NCBI RefSeq assembly: GCF_036188265.1
Contig: NZ_CP108093.1
Span: forward strand, 4,236,001 to 4,300,000
Source: Streptomyces sp. NBC_00247
Lineage (GTDB): Bacteria > Actinomycetota > Actinomycetes > Streptomycetales > Streptomycetaceae
Direction of reading: 5' to 3'
DNA length: 64,000 nt
Under the pieces are notes generated by a model. The model saw only the letters and a list, made by a program, of their open reading frames with translations. It did no database searches and had not been told where the DNA came from. Position 1 is the stretch's first letter, and each line of letters opens with the position of its first letter. Both the position numbers and the translations under genes were made by a program. This document shows positions 48,103 to 56,616 of the stretch, in pieces.

Positions 48103-49314
48103 GTGAGCGACAGCAGCGCGGGGGCCGCGGGAGACGTGGTGGCGGCGGCGACCGCCGCGGCGACCGGATGGCGCAGGGCCTCGGTCGCCGGGGCCGCCAT
48201 AGGGGTACTCGCCGCGGGTGCGGCGGCCGGGGTCGCCGTGGAACGGCTCACGGTCGGCCGGGGCATGCGGAAGAGGGCGCGCCTCGCCCTGGACGCCTCC
48301 GGGCCGTACGGAGCCCTGCGCGGCACCCCCGGCCAGGCGGTCGCCGACGACGGCACCGCGCTGTACTACGAGATCGACGAGGTCGAGCCGGCGGCCGGTC
48401 CGAACGCGGGCGGCACCGGGCCGCGCAAGCGCCGCCTCTTCGGACGCAAGACCCCCGGCCCCGTCACCGTCGTCTTCAGCCACGGCTACTGCCTCGCCCA
48501 GGACTCCTGGCACTTCCAGCGGGCGGCGCTGCGCGGGCTTGTCCGCACGGTCCACTGGGACCAGCGCAGCCACGGCCGGTCGGCGCGCGGCCGGTCCCAG
48601 GCGGACGGGGTGCCGGTCACCATCGACCAGCTGGGCCGGGACCTGAAGGCGGTCATCGACGCGGCGGCCCCCGAGGGGCGCCTCGTGCTGGTCGGGCACT
48701 CGATGGGCGGCATGACGATGATGGCGCTCGCCGACCAGTACCCGGCCCTGGTCCGCGACCGGGTCGCCGCCGCCGCGTTCGTCGGTACGTCCAGCGGCCG
48801 GCTCGGAGAGGTCAACTTCGGGCTGCCGGTCGCGGGCGTCAACGCGGTGCGCCGGGTGCTCCCCGGCGTGCTGAAGGCGCTCGGTACGCAGACGGAGCTG
48901 GTGGAGCGGGGCCGCAGGGCCACCGCCGACCTCTTCGCGAGCCTGATCAAGCGGTATTCGTTCGGCTCCCGGGACGTGGACCCGGCGGTCGCCCGGTTCG
49001 CCGAGCGACTCATCGAGGCGACCCCGATCGACGTCGTCGCGGAGTTCTACCCGGCGTTCACCGAACACGACAAGAGCGCCGCGCTGCCCGCCTTCCGGGA
49101 CATGCCGGTGCTGATCCTGGCGGGCGACAAGGACCTCGTCACCCCCAGTCCGCACAGCGAGGCCATCGCCGACGTGCTGCCCGACGCGGAGCTGGTCATC
49201 GTGCCGGACGCGGGCCATCTGGTGATGCTGGAGCACCCCGAGACGGTGACCGACCGGCTCGCGGACCTGCTGGTGCGGATCGGAGCCGTACCCGCTCCGA
49301 CTAACGTGGTCTGA
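48103..49314 (+). CDS. Alpha/beta hydrolase with N-terminal membrane anchor
   Basis: 403 residues. One membrane helix near the N-terminus (about 26-46, AAIGVLAAGAAAGVAVERL) and an alpha/beta hydrolase domain: oxyanion VFSHGYCLAQDSW, nucleophile elbow GHSMGGM, acid DKDLVTPS, and His in PDAGHLVMLEHPE. The substrate is unknown. It is 67 bp after alr and 1 bp before tsaE, so it is part of the same operon. Confidence 0.85.
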   Translation: MSDSSAGAAGDVVAAATAAATGWRRASVAGAAIGVLAAGAAAGVAVERLTVGRGMRKRARLALDASGPYGALRGTPGQAVADDGTALYYEIDEVEPAAGPNAGGTGPRKRRLFGRKTPGPVTVVFSHGYCLAQDSWHFQRAALRGLVRTVHWDQRSHGRSARGRSQADGVPVTIDQLGRDLKAVIDAAAPEGRLVLVGHSMGGMTMMALADQYPALVRDRVAAAAFVGTSSGRLGEVNFGLPVAGVNAVRRVLPGVLKALGTQTELVERGRRATADLFASLIKRYSFGSRDVDPAVARFAERLIEATPIDVVAEFYPAFTEHDKSAALPAFRDMPVLILAGDKDLVTPSPHSEAIADVLPDAELVIVPDAGHLVMLEHPETVTDRLADLLVRIGAVPAPTNVV

Positions 49315-49315
49315 C

Positions 49316-49861
49316 ATGGAAGCACCGCACAACGGCCAGGCCGCCGAGAGCGTGGCGGCCCCGGACGCCGTCACCGTACGCATCGCCGTCGAGTCCCCCG
49401 AGCAGATGACCGAGCTCGGCCGGGAGCTGGCCGGGCTGCTGGCCCCCGGCGACCTGGTGATGCTCACCGGCGAGCTCGGCGCCGGAAAGACGACCCTGAC
49501 CCGGGGACTCGGCGAGGGGCTCGGGGTGCGGGGCGCCGTCACGTCCCCCACCTTCGTGATCGCCCGGGTCCACCCCCCGCTGGGCGACGGCCCCGCCCTG
49601 GTCCACGTCGACGCCTACCGCCTGGGCGGCGGGCTCGACGAAATGGAGGACCTGGACCTCGACGTGTCGCTGCCGGACTCCGTGGTGGTCGTGGAGTGGG
49701 GCGACGGCAAGGTCGAGGAGCTCTCCGACGACCGGCTCCACGTGGTCATCGACCGCGCCACCGGCGACACCGACGACGAACGGCGCGAGGTGACCCTCGC
49801 GGGGGTCGGCGCGCGCTGGGCGGACCTGCGGACCCGGATCGGCGGCGGCTCGACCGGCTGA
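49316..49861 (+). CDS. tsaE: tRNA t6A synthesis ATPase TsaE
   Basis: 181 residues. Walker A GELGAGKTTLTRGL (52-65), then VTSPTFVIARVH and HVDAYRLGG, and Walker B-type VVVVEWGDG. TsaE binds TsaB-TsaD and recharges the complex that makes threonylcarbamoyl-adenosine at tRNA position 37. It is 1 bp after the hydrolase gene; tsaB and tsaD are 1-3 kb downstream. Confidence 0.95.
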   Translation: MEAPHNGQAAESVAAPDAVTVRIAVESPEQMTELGRELAGLLAPGDLVMLTGELGAGKTTLTRGLGEGLGVRGAVTSPTFVIARVHPPLGDGPALVHVDAYRLGGGLDEMEDLDLDVSLPDSVVVVEWGDGKVEELSDDRLHVVIDRATGDTDDERREVTLAGVGARWADLRTRIGGGSTG

Positions 49862-49896
49862 GGACGGACCGACGGCGGGAGCCGGAAGCATCGTCG

Positions 49897-49926
49897 CGGG
49901 GCGCCTTCCCAGGGGGAGGCGCCCCG
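49897..49926 (+). terminator. Terminator after tsaE
   Basis: CGGGGCGCCT and AGGCGCCCCG form a perfect 10-bp stem, extended inwards by CCC/GGG. It lies about 36 bp after the tsaE stop. Confidence 0.8.
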
Positions 49927-50072
49927 CGGGCGTGGGTGCGGCCGGGTGCGCGCGCGGGCGCGTCCGGCCGAGCCGGGCGTCCCGCTGCCGTATCCGGGGG
50001 TGGTTTCCGACAAGGCGTCGGTAAAATGTTGCACAGACCGCCCCGCCCGTGGTGGTATGGGGTGGCGAACTG

Positions 50073-50088
50073 GTTAGGTATACCTAAC
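50073..50088 (+). promoter_or_regulatory. 16-bp perfect palindrome upstream of the small gene
   Basis: GTTAGGTATACCTAAC, A/T-rich for this genome, 31 bp before the ATG of the gene at 50119. The half-site TTAGGT recalls iron-regulator boxes (DmdR/IdeR), but the usual central spacer is missing. A TAAAAT at 50022-50027 could be the -10, placing the palindrome in the leader. It is probably an operator. Confidence 0.5.
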
Positions 50089-50090
50089 TA

Positions 50091-50113
50091 CTCCTCCAGT
50101 GGAGCCCAGGAGG
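50091..50113 (+). promoter_or_regulatory. Possible ribosome-site-masking hairpin
   Basis: CTCCTCC (50091-50097) is complementary to the Shine-Dalgarno GGAGG (50109-50113) of the next gene; CTCC-TCCAGT-GGAG is an alternative smaller pairing. This could hide the ribosome site in the leader RNA. Confidence 0.4.
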
Positions 50114-50118
50114 CATCC

Positions 50119-50358
50119 ATGCCGACGCCCGAGCGAGAAGTCCGGTACCCGTCCCCGTCCGGGGTGCCGATGAAGGTTCTGCTCGCGTCGTGTGCGGCGG
50201 CCAGTGCCGTGTCGACCCCACCGGCCGCCTCCGCGGAGGCGGCGGCCGATGCCCGCGCGACGGAGGACGGCGACGCGCACGGTGACGCGGCGAACGAGGA
50301 CGACACCGCCGCCACGGTGCACGGAATCAGGCCGCCCGCGCAGCGCGAAGCGGCCTGA
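50119..50358 (+). CDS. Small Ala/Asp-rich protein, possibly exported
   Basis: 79 residues. PTPEREVRYPSPSGVPMKV is followed by a short Ala/Ser-rich stretch (LLASCAAASAVSTPPAASA), like a weak signal peptide or internal start at MKVLLAS, then acidic residues (EDGDAHGDAANEDDTAA). No family recognised. A strong AGGAGG, a preceding palindrome and a masked ribosome site indicate real regulation. It does not resemble a known precursor peptide. Confidence 0.5.
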   Translation: MPTPEREVRYPSPSGVPMKVLLASCAAASAVSTPPAASAEAAADARATEDGDAHGDAANEDDTAATVHGIRPPAQREAA

Positions 50359-50382
50359 TCACCCACCGGCGGCGGGACGCCC

Positions 50383-50946
50383 TCAACGGACGACGACGAC
50401 CTTCACGCTGACCGTGGCGAACGACCACAGCGCGTCCGCGTCCTTCCGCGTCATCCGCACCCCGCCGGTCTTCAGCGTCGGGTCCGGGGTCGGCAGCGAG
50501 CCGTCCTGCGCCGCGCTGAAGCCGATCACGGTCTCGTCCACCTCGGCGAACCGCACCACGTGCTCGATCGGCACACCGTCCGAGCCGGTCACCGTGCCGG
50601 TGCGGGAGTAGACCGCGTACGAACCCGGCGCGGGGCTGACGCTGCTCGGCACCACCTGGAACGTCCGCGACGCCTTGCCGTCCTCGCCGACCAGCCACAC
50701 CCGCTTGTCCTTGAGGGCGTACACGACCCGCAGGCCGGTCCCGGAACCGGCCGGAACCGCGAGCGGGTCGACGGTGGGCACGGGCTTCGTCTCGGGCTTC
50801 TTCGCGGACGCGGGCGCGGAGGCGCTCGCCGAGACGTCGGCCACCGAATCGGGGGCGTTCGCCGATGCCTGGTAAGCGAGGAATGCGACCGCGGCGACGG
50901 CCGCCGCAGTGAGCCCGGCCACGATTCCCGAGCTGCCCCTTGCCAC
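50383..50946 (-). CDS. Secreted or anchored protein of unknown function
   Basis: 187 residues. GTG 50946 has GGGGAG. One N-terminal helix (GIVAGLTAAAVAAVAFLAYQ) is followed by an Ala/Ser linker and a beta-rich domain: GTGLRVVYALKDKRVWLVGE, KASRTFQVVPSSVSPAPGSY and IEHVVRFAEVDETVIGFSAA, ending with LWSFATVSVKVVVVR. The VWLVGEDG...TFxVxPG pattern suggests a domain related to exported streptomycete proteins, without a known role. It is divergent from tsaB. Confidence 0.7.
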   Translation of the reverse strand: MARGSSGIVAGLTAAAVAAVAFLAYQASANAPDSVADVSASASAPASAKKPETKPVPTVDPLAVPAGSGTGLRVVYALKDKRVWLVGEDGKASRTFQVVPSSVSPAPGSYAVYSRTGTVTGSDGVPIEHVVRFAEVDETVIGFSAAQDGSLPTPDPTLKTGGVRMTRKDADALWSFATVSVKVVVVR

Positions 50947-51099
50947 CTGAGCTCCCCTTTCGCATACGGTCCGCCGCATGCCACTTGTCGCATGTCGTAC
51001 AAGGTTTACGTCGTACTCGTGTATCCCGGGTGACGGTAGCAGCAGCCACGGGGCCCACCGGGACGACGTACGGGCGCGATGCCTCGGCCGGGGGAGCCG

Positions 51100-51111
51100 T
51101 AGGCTGTTTGC
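51100..51111 (+). promoter_or_regulatory. Leaderless -10 for tsaB
   Basis: TAGGCT (51100-51105) then 6 nt to the GTG. No clear -35 was found 16-19 nt upstream, and the nearest GGGGGAG is too far to act as a ribosome site. Confidence 0.5.
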
Positions 51112-51774
51112 GTGCTCTTGCTCGCCATGGATACCGCCACCCCCGCCGTCACCGTCGCCCTCCACGACGGCACCTCCGTCGTCGCGGAGTCCGGCCAGGT
51201 GGACGCCCGACGCCACGGGGAGCTGCTGCTCCCCACCGTCGACCGCGTCCTCGCCGAGGCCGGAACCACCCTCGACGCCGTCACCGGCATCGTCGTGGGC
51301 GTCGGCCCCGGCCCCTACACCGGGCTGCGTGTCGGCCTGGTGACCGCCGCGACCTTCGCCTCCGCGCTCTCCGTCCCCGTGCACGGCCTGTGCACCCTCG
51401 ACGGACTCGCGTACGCCGCCGGAGAGGCCGGGATCACCGGTCCCTTCGCCGTCGCCACGGACGCCCGCCGCAAGGAGGTCTACTGGGCGCGGTACACGGA
51501 CTCCCGCACCCGGACCGGCGGCCCCTCCGTCGACCGGCCCGCCGACATCGCCGAGGAGCTGGCCGGACTGCCCGTCGTCGGCGCCGGAGCGGTGCTCTAC
51601 CCCGACTCCTTCCCGGACGCGCGCGGCCCCGAGCACGTCTCGGCCGGCGCGCTCGCCGCGCTCGCCGCGGAACGCCTCGCCGCGGGCGAGAAGCTGCTCG
51701 ACCCGCAGCCGCTCTACCTCCGCCGGCCCGACGCGCAGGTCCCGAAGAACTACAAGGTGGTCACCCCCAAGTGA
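51112..51774 (+). CDS. tsaB: t6A complex subunit TsaB
   Basis: 220 residues: LLAMDTATPAVTVALHDG, GVGPGPYTGLRVGLVTAATF, LCTLDGLAYAAG and ATDARRKEVYWARY. TsaB is the catalytically inactive paralogue that pairs with TsaD. Its stop overlaps the rimI GTG, and tsaD follows. Confidence 0.95.
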   Translation: MLLLAMDTATPAVTVALHDGTSVVAESGQVDARRHGELLLPTVDRVLAEAGTTLDAVTGIVVGVGPGPYTGLRVGLVTAATFASALSVPVHGLCTLDGLAYAAGEAGITGPFAVATDARRKEVYWARYTDSRTRTGGPSVDRPADIAEELAGLPVVGAGAVLYPDSFPDARGPEHVSAGALAALAAERLAAGEKLLDPQPLYLRRPDAQVPKNYKVVTPK

Positions 51775-52271
51775 CCGACGTGACCGTCCCGACCGCTCAG
51801 CTGCGCGAAATGCGCTGGTGGGACATCGAACCGGTGCTGGAACTCGAACACGAGCTCTTCCCCGACGACGCCTGGTCGGCCGGGATGTTCTGGTCCGAAC
51901 TCGCCCACGCCCGGGGCCCGCACGCCACCCGGCGCTACGTCGTCGCCGAGGAACCGGCCACCGGGCGGATCGTCGGCTACGCCGGACTCGCCGCCGCCGG
52001 CGACCTCGCCGACGTCCAGACCATCGGCGTCACCCGCGACCACTGGGGCGGCGGCCTCGGCTCGGAACTCCTCACCGACCTGCTGAAGCACGCCACCGCC
52101 TTCGAATGCGCCACCGTGCTGCTCGAAGTCCGCGTCGACAACACCCGCGCCCAGAAGCTCTACGAACGCTTCGGCTTCGAGCCGATCGGCTTCCGGCGCG
52201 GCTACTACCAGCCGGGCAACATCGACGCACTCGTCATGCGCCTCCACGTACAAGGAACAGAGAATGGCTGA
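51771..52271 (+). CDS. rimI: Ribosomal-protein-alanine N-acetyltransferase
   Basis: 166 residues, GNAT fold: MRWWDIEPVLELEHELFPDD, IGVTRDHWGGGLGSELL (acetyl-CoA loop) and RVDNTRAQKLYERFGFEPIG. RimI acetylates the N-terminus of S18 in E. coli. It overlaps tsaB by 4 bp and tsaD by 1 bp, in the widespread tsaB-rimI-tsaD order. Confidence 0.94.
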   Translation: MTDVTVPTAQLREMRWWDIEPVLELEHELFPDDAWSAGMFWSELAHARGPHATRRYVVAEEPATGRIVGYAGLAAAGDLADVQTIGVTRDHWGGGLGSELLTDLLKHATAFECATVLLEVRVDNTRAQKLYERFGFEPIGFRRGYYQPGNIDALVMRLHVQGTENG

Positions 52272-53401
52272 TGGCAATGGCTGACGAACCGCTCGTACTC
52301 GGCATCGAGACCTCCTGCGACGAGACCGGCGTCGGCATCGTGCGCGGCACCACCCTCCTCGCCGACGCCGTCGCGTCCAGCGTGGACACCCACGCCCGCT
52401 TCGGCGGAGTCGTCCCGGAGATCGCCTCCCGCGCCCACCTGGAAGCGATGGTCCCCACCATCGAGCGCGCCCTGGAGACGGCCGGCGTCAGCGCCCGCGA
52501 TCTGGACGGCATCGCCGTCACCGCCGGTCCGGGCCTCGCCGGAGCGCTCCTCGTCGGCGTCTCGGCCGCCAAGGCGTACGCGTACGCCCTGAACAAGCCG
52601 CTCTACGGCGTGAACCACCTCGCCTCGCACATCTGCGTCGACCAGCTGGAGCACGGCCCGCTGCCCGAGCCGACCATGGCCCTGCTGGTCAGCGGCGGCC
52701 ACTCCTCGCTGCTCCTCGCCCCCGACATCACCAGTGACGTACGGCCGCTCGGCGCCACCATCGACGACGCGGCGGGCGAGGCATTCGACAAGATCGCCCG
52801 CGTCCTCGACCTCGGCTTCCCCGGCGGCCCGGTCATCGACCGCCTCGCCCGCGAGGGCGACCCGAAGGCCATCGCCTTCCCGCGCGGCCTGTCCGGCTCC
52901 CGTGATCCCGCGTACGACTTCTCCTTCTCCGGGCTCAAGACCTCGGTCGCCCGCTGGATCGAGGCGAAGCGTGCGGCCGGAGAGGAGGTGCCGGTACGCG
53001 ACGTGGCGGCGTCCTTCCAGGAAGCCGTGGTGGACGTGCTCACCCGCAAGGCCGTCCGCGCCTGCAAGGACGAGGGCGTCGACCACCTGATGATCGGCGG
53101 CGGCGTCGCGGCCAACTCCCGGCTCCGCGCACTGGCCCAGGAACGCTGCGAGCGCGCCGGAATCCGGCTCCGGGTACCCCGCCCCGGACTCTGCACCGAC
53201 AACGGCGCGATGGTCGCCGCCCTCGGCGCCGAGATGGTCGCCCGCAACCGTCCCGCCTCCGACTGGGAGCTGTCCGCCGACTCCTCGCTGCCGGTGACCG
53301 ACCCGCACGTCCCCGGCGCCCAGCACGACGGTCACGCACACGGCCCCACCCACGACCACGACCACGTGCACGAGATCAGCAAGGACAATCTGTACTCATG
53401 A
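52271..53401 (+). CDS. tsaD: tRNA N6-adenosine threonylcarbamoyltransferase TsaD
   Basis: 376 residues: VLGIETSCDETGVGIV, metal ligands in NHLASHICVDQ, VSGGHSSLLL, DFSFSGLKTSVARW and CTDNGAMVAALG (metal Asp). It transfers threonylcarbamoyl to A37 of tRNA. The C-terminus has an unusual His-rich tail (HDGHAHGPTHDHDHVHEIS), about 20 residues. The ATG overlaps the rimI stop. Confidence 0.96.
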   Translation: MAMADEPLVLGIETSCDETGVGIVRGTTLLADAVASSVDTHARFGGVVPEIASRAHLEAMVPTIERALETAGVSARDLDGIAVTAGPGLAGALLVGVSAAKAYAYALNKPLYGVNHLASHICVDQLEHGPLPEPTMALLVSGGHSSLLLAPDITSDVRPLGATIDDAAGEAFDKIARVLDLGFPGGPVIDRLAREGDPKAIAFPRGLSGSRDPAYDFSFSGLKTSVARWIEAKRAAGEEVPVRDVAASFQEAVVDVLTRKAVRACKDEGVDHLMIGGGVAANSRLRALAQERCERAGIRLRVPRPGLCTDNGAMVAALGAEMVARNRPASDWELSADSSLPVTDPHVPGAQHDGHAHGPTHDHDHVHEISKDNLYS

Positions 53402-53667
53402 CCGTCGCGCTGATGTGGGAGGCCCGCGCCACCGGCGGGCGGGGTACCGAACTGCTGGAGTGGGCCCGCGCCCGCGCCGGCGAACTCGCCCGCACCCCGC
53501 TGCGCACCGAACTGCTGCGCGCCCCGCAGGACCGGGTCCTGGTCATCACCTGGTGGCCGGGGGAGTACGGCGACGAGCTGCCGGAACTCCCCGAGCCCGA
53601 CGCGCGGCTGATCACCCGCGCGGTGCACCGCTGGCGCTTCGAGTCGCTGGGGCCGGTCGACTCCTGA
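53398..53667 (+). CDS. Conserved small protein of unknown function
   Basis: 89 residues, ALMWEARATGGRGTELLEWA, RTELLRAPQDRVLVITWWPG and ITRAVHRWRFESLGPV. The alternation suggests a ferredoxin-like or antibiotic-monooxygenase-type small fold, but no assignment is secure. It overlaps tsaD by 4 bp (ATGA), so it is part of that operon. Confidence 0.65.
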   Translation: MTVALMWEARATGGRGTELLEWARARAGELARTPLRTELLRAPQDRVLVITWWPGEYGDELPELPEPDARLITRAVHRWRFESLGPVDS

Positions 53668-53917
53668 GGACTGCGGCCGGCGACGGGCGGCAGGGGCCGG
53701 TGGCGCGCCGCCGGCCGCCCGGCCGGCCACCCGCCGCCGCTTCCAGCGGTGCGCCCGGCGGCCCGTGACCGGCCGGCCCGGGCGGGCGTCCGTACGGGCG
53801 GCGGCTCCGCGTGTCCGATGAGTTCGGGGCGCCCGCCGGGTCTACCTTCCAGACCCCGGACCGGTGACGAACCCGGGCTCGGGACACCGACCGGCGGGAC
53901 CCCTGGAGGAGAAGACC
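53668..53917. other. Gap before the VOC gene
   Basis: 250 bp of GC-rich DNA. Weak inverted repeats such as GGCCGGCCG are scattered; no gene or clear promoter was found. Confidence 0.35.
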
Positions 53918-54382
53918 ATGCAGAAGATCACCCCCTGTCTCTGGTTCGACGGCCGGGCCGCCGAGGCCGCCGGCTTCTACGTCTCCACGTTCGGCGGCGA
54001 CTCGCGCGTCCTGGAGACCAGCCACTACCCCGAGGGCTCCCCGGGCGAGGACGGCGCCGTGATGACGGTCCGTTTCCGGCTCGCGGACCAGGAGTACCTC
54101 GGCCTCAACGGCGGACCCGCCTTCCACTTCACCGAGGCCGTCTCGCTCTCCGTGGACTGCGCGGACCAGGCCGAGGTGGACCGGCTGTGGGCGGCGCTCA
54201 CCGAGGGCGGCGAGGAGAGCCGGTGCGGCTGGCTCAAGGACAGGTTCGGGCTGTCCTGGCAGATCGTGCCGCGCGCCCTCCCCGACATCCTCGGCGGCCC
54301 CGACCGGGCCCGCGCCGACCGCGCCATGAAGGCGATGATGGGCATGGGCAAGCTCGACGTGGAGGCGCTGCTCAACGCCTGA
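53918..54382 (+). CDS. VOC / PhnB-like family protein
   Basis: 154 residues: ITPCLWFDGRAAEAAGFYVS, MTVRFRLADQEYLGLNGGPA, HFTEAVSLSVDCADQAEVD and GWLKDRFGLSWQIVPRALPD. This is the 3-demethylubiquinone-9 methyltransferase-like branch of the vicinal oxygen chelate fold. The function is unknown; it may bind a small molecule or metal. GGAGGAG precedes the ATG. Confidence 0.88.
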   Translation: MQKITPCLWFDGRAAEAAGFYVSTFGGDSRVLETSHYPEGSPGEDGAVMTVRFRLADQEYLGLNGGPAFHFTEAVSLSVDCADQAEVDRLWAALTEGGEESRCGWLKDRFGLSWQIVPRALPDILGGPDRARADRAMKAMMGMGKLDVEALLNA

Positions 54383-54572
54383 GGGCGGGCCGAGGCGGAA
54401 GTGCCGCGCGGCGCCCGGGAGCGGGCCGAGGCGGAGGCGCCGCTCACGCCCGACGGTGGACCCGGCGATCGCGTCCCGCAACCGACGGCCGAGCACCGCG
54501 CGTTCGCCTCCGGGGTCCGTAACCGCCCCGGGACGCAAGCCCGTTGCCGGCCGGGTCGGTAGGGTCGGCGCC

Positions 54573-55193
54573 ATGCCTTCCAGAGCCCCGCTGCCCCCGC
54601 CTCCGCCGCCCGCGGAGATCCGGTCATGGCCGGACCGGTCCTCCCTGCTCGCCGACCGGGCCGAGGTCCTCGGCGAGCTGGTGAGGCTGCACGTCGGCGG
54701 CGGGCGGCTCGCCCTCCTCCTGACCTGGGGCGGACTCGCCGCCCTCGGCTGGGCGCTCGTCGGTACGGCGGTGATCTTCTTCGAGGAGGCCCTCGACCCG
54801 ATCAGCGACCTGATCGCGGTCGTCCTGCTCTTCGCCGGCCTCGCCGTGTTCGTACCGGCGGCCGTGTTCCTCGGCCTCGACATCGCGCGGACCCGCAGGG
54901 TCCGTGCGCTGCTGGCCGACTGGGGCGGGCTCGACAGCGACCCCGACCGGGACGGGTCGCTGCGCAGGCCCGGGCTCGGGCTCGCCTGGCTGCTGCTCTC
55001 CTACGCCCTGTGCGCCGCCGGCCTCTTCGCCTGCTTCGCCGTTCCGGCGGCGGCCACGCCGGGCGAGGACCCGTACGGCCTGGTGGTCCTCGGGATGGGG
55101 ATCGGCCTCTGCGCGTGGATCACCGGACTGACCGGCGCGGTCACCGCGGTCGCGCACCGCCGCTGGGTGGTGCGGGTGCTGGGCGGTGTCTGA
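54573..55193 (+). CDS. Membrane protein of unknown function, four helices
   Basis: 206 residues. A proline-rich start (PLPPPPPPAE) and four likely helices: LALLLTWGGLAALGWALVGT, LIAVVLLFAGLAVFVPAAVF, LAWLLLSYALCAAGLFACF and LVVLGMGIGLCAWITGLTG. TAGGGT is 7 nt before the ATG, so it is probably leaderless. No family recognised. Confidence 0.7.
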   Translation: MPSRAPLPPPPPPAEIRSWPDRSSLLADRAEVLGELVRLHVGGGRLALLLTWGGLAALGWALVGTAVIFFEEALDPISDLIAVVLLFAGLAVFVPAAVFLGLDIARTRRVRALLADWGGLDSDPDRDGSLRRPGLGLAWLLLSYALCAAGLFACFAVPAAATPGEDPYGLVVLGMGIGLCAWITGLTGAVTAVAHRRWVVRVLGGV

Positions 55194-55199
55194 CCGTTC

Positions 55200-55231
55200 C
55201 CGTCCGGCGGGCTGATCAGCCCGCCGGACGG
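55200..55231. terminator. 32-bp perfect palindrome between convergent genes
   Basis: CCGTCCGGCGGGCTGA joined directly to its reverse complement. It forms a bidirectional hairpin and contains the stop codon and last codons of the minus-strand methyltransferase gene. Confidence 0.85.
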
Positions 55232-56451
55232 AAGGGCCGGCCGATCAGCATGGTCGGAGCCCCGGCGACCCGGGTCAGCAGGACCGTCGCGGAGTTCGGC
55301 CCCGCGAGCTTCATCCGGCGGCGCACCTCCTCCGGCTCCACCGCCGAACCGCGCTTCTTCACCGTCAGCACCCCCACTTCCCGTTCCCGCAGCAGCGCCT
55401 TCAGCCGCTTCATGTTGAACGGGAGCCGGTCGGTGATCTCGTACGCGGAGGTGTACGGGGAGGCGTACGGCCGGTCGCTGGTGACGTAGGCGATCGTCTC
55501 GTCGATCAGCCGCCCGTCGCACCGGGCCACGATGTCGGCGACCAGGCTGGCCCGGATCACCGCGCCGTCCGGCTCGTACAGGTAGCGGCCGACCGGCCCG
55601 ACCGGTGGAGCCGGCAGCGGGGAGCGGGTGGCGAGGGTGGCCCCGGACGGCAGCAGGGTCGCCCGGTAGGAACCGGCTTCGAAGCCCTCGCCGTACCAGA
55701 GCACGGCTTCCTTCACGTCCCCGCCGTCCGAGATCCATTCGGCCTCGGCCTCCGGGCCGATCGCCTCGTGCGGGATGCCCGGTGCGATCTTCAGCGCCGC
55801 GCGCGGGGCCTTCAGCGCGGCGGCGGTCGCCCAGGACAGCGGGGGCGAGTACGCCTCCGGGTCGAAGATCCGGCCGCGTCCGCCGCGCCGCGCGGGGTCG
55901 ACGAAGACGGCGTCGTACGGGGAGGTGTCGATGTCGGTCACGTCGGCGCACCGGACCTCGATCAGCCCGGACAGGCCGAGGGCCTCGGCGTTGGCGCGGG
56001 CCACCTCCGCGGTGAGCGGGTCGCGGTCGACCGCGAGCACCGCGATGCCCGCGCGGGCCAGCGCGATCGCGTCACCGCCGATGCCGCAGCACAGGTCCGC
56101 CACCCGGCGCACCCCGCCGAGCGCGGCGAACCGTCCGGCCCGGTAGGTGGCGACCGAGGTACGGGTGGCCTGCTCGACGCCGTTGGGCGTGAAGTACATC
56201 CGGTACGCGTCCTCGGCACCGAACTTCGCCACCGCCCGCTGCCGCAGCCGGGCCTGCCCCAGCGCGGCCGAGACCAGGTCCGGCGCGTGGTCGCGGCGCA
56301 GCCGGGTGGCGGTGGCCAGCTCGCGCGCCGGGTCGTGGTCCCGCAGCCCGTCCAGGAGGGCGGCGCCTTCGGGCGTACGCAGGGCGGCGAAGGAGGCGAG
56401 CGGGTCGGCGGGGCCGTCACCGGCGGGGAGAGGAGCGTTCACCCGTCCCAT
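55216..56451 (-). CDS. SAM-dependent methyltransferase with THUMP-like C-terminus
   Basis: 411 residues. The SAM-binding core is VADLCCGIGGDAIALARAG, VLAVDRDPLTAEVARANAEA and DAVFVDPARRGGRGRIFDP. The C-terminal part (LKALLREREVGVLTVKKRGS, VEPEEVRRRMKLAGPNSATV) matches the THUMP-like domain found with such enzymes in actinobacteria. The substrate is likely RNA but is unproven. ATG 56451; the in-frame GTG at 56442 is an alternative. It is divergent from the deacetylase gene, and its 3' end lies in a palindromic terminator. Confidence 0.85.
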   Translation of the reverse strand: MGRVNAPLPAGDGPADPLASFAALRTPEGAALLDGLRDHDPARELATATRLRRDHAPDLVSAALGQARLRQRAVAKFGAEDAYRMYFTPNGVEQATRTSVATYRAGRFAALGGVRRVADLCCGIGGDAIALARAGIAVLAVDRDPLTAEVARANAEALGLSGLIEVRCADVTDIDTSPYDAVFVDPARRGGRGRIFDPEAYSPPLSWATAAALKAPRAALKIAPGIPHEAIGPEAEAEWISDGGDVKEAVLWYGEGFEAGSYRATLLPSGATLATRSPLPAPPVGPVGRYLYEPDGAVIRASLVADIVARCDGRLIDETIAYVTSDRPYASPYTSAYEITDRLPFNMKRLKALLREREVGVLTVKKRGSAVEPEEVRRRMKLAGPNSATVLLTRVAGAPTMLIGRPFRPAG

Positions 56452-56616
56452 TGTGGGCCAGCGGCAGGCGTGGGCCGCCCCGGGACGCCTGGCCCCGCCC
56501 GACGGGCTGTCGCCCCGGGGACGGCCCGTCGGGCTGTGCGCCACGCGGGGGACGCGGCGGGGCGCCCGGCGGTGTCGGGTCGGGGCGCCGGGGGAGGGCT
56601 GGCAGGATGCGGCGCC

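Noticed and set aside
46075..49551. 1158-residue open frame antisense to nnr, alr, the hydrolase and tsaE
   Set aside because: An artefact of third-position GC; the opposite strand carries four well-supported genes.
50073..50088. Classical iron-regulator (DmdR/IdeR) box
   Set aside because: The half-site is similar, but the 19-bp consensus has a central spacer that is missing here.
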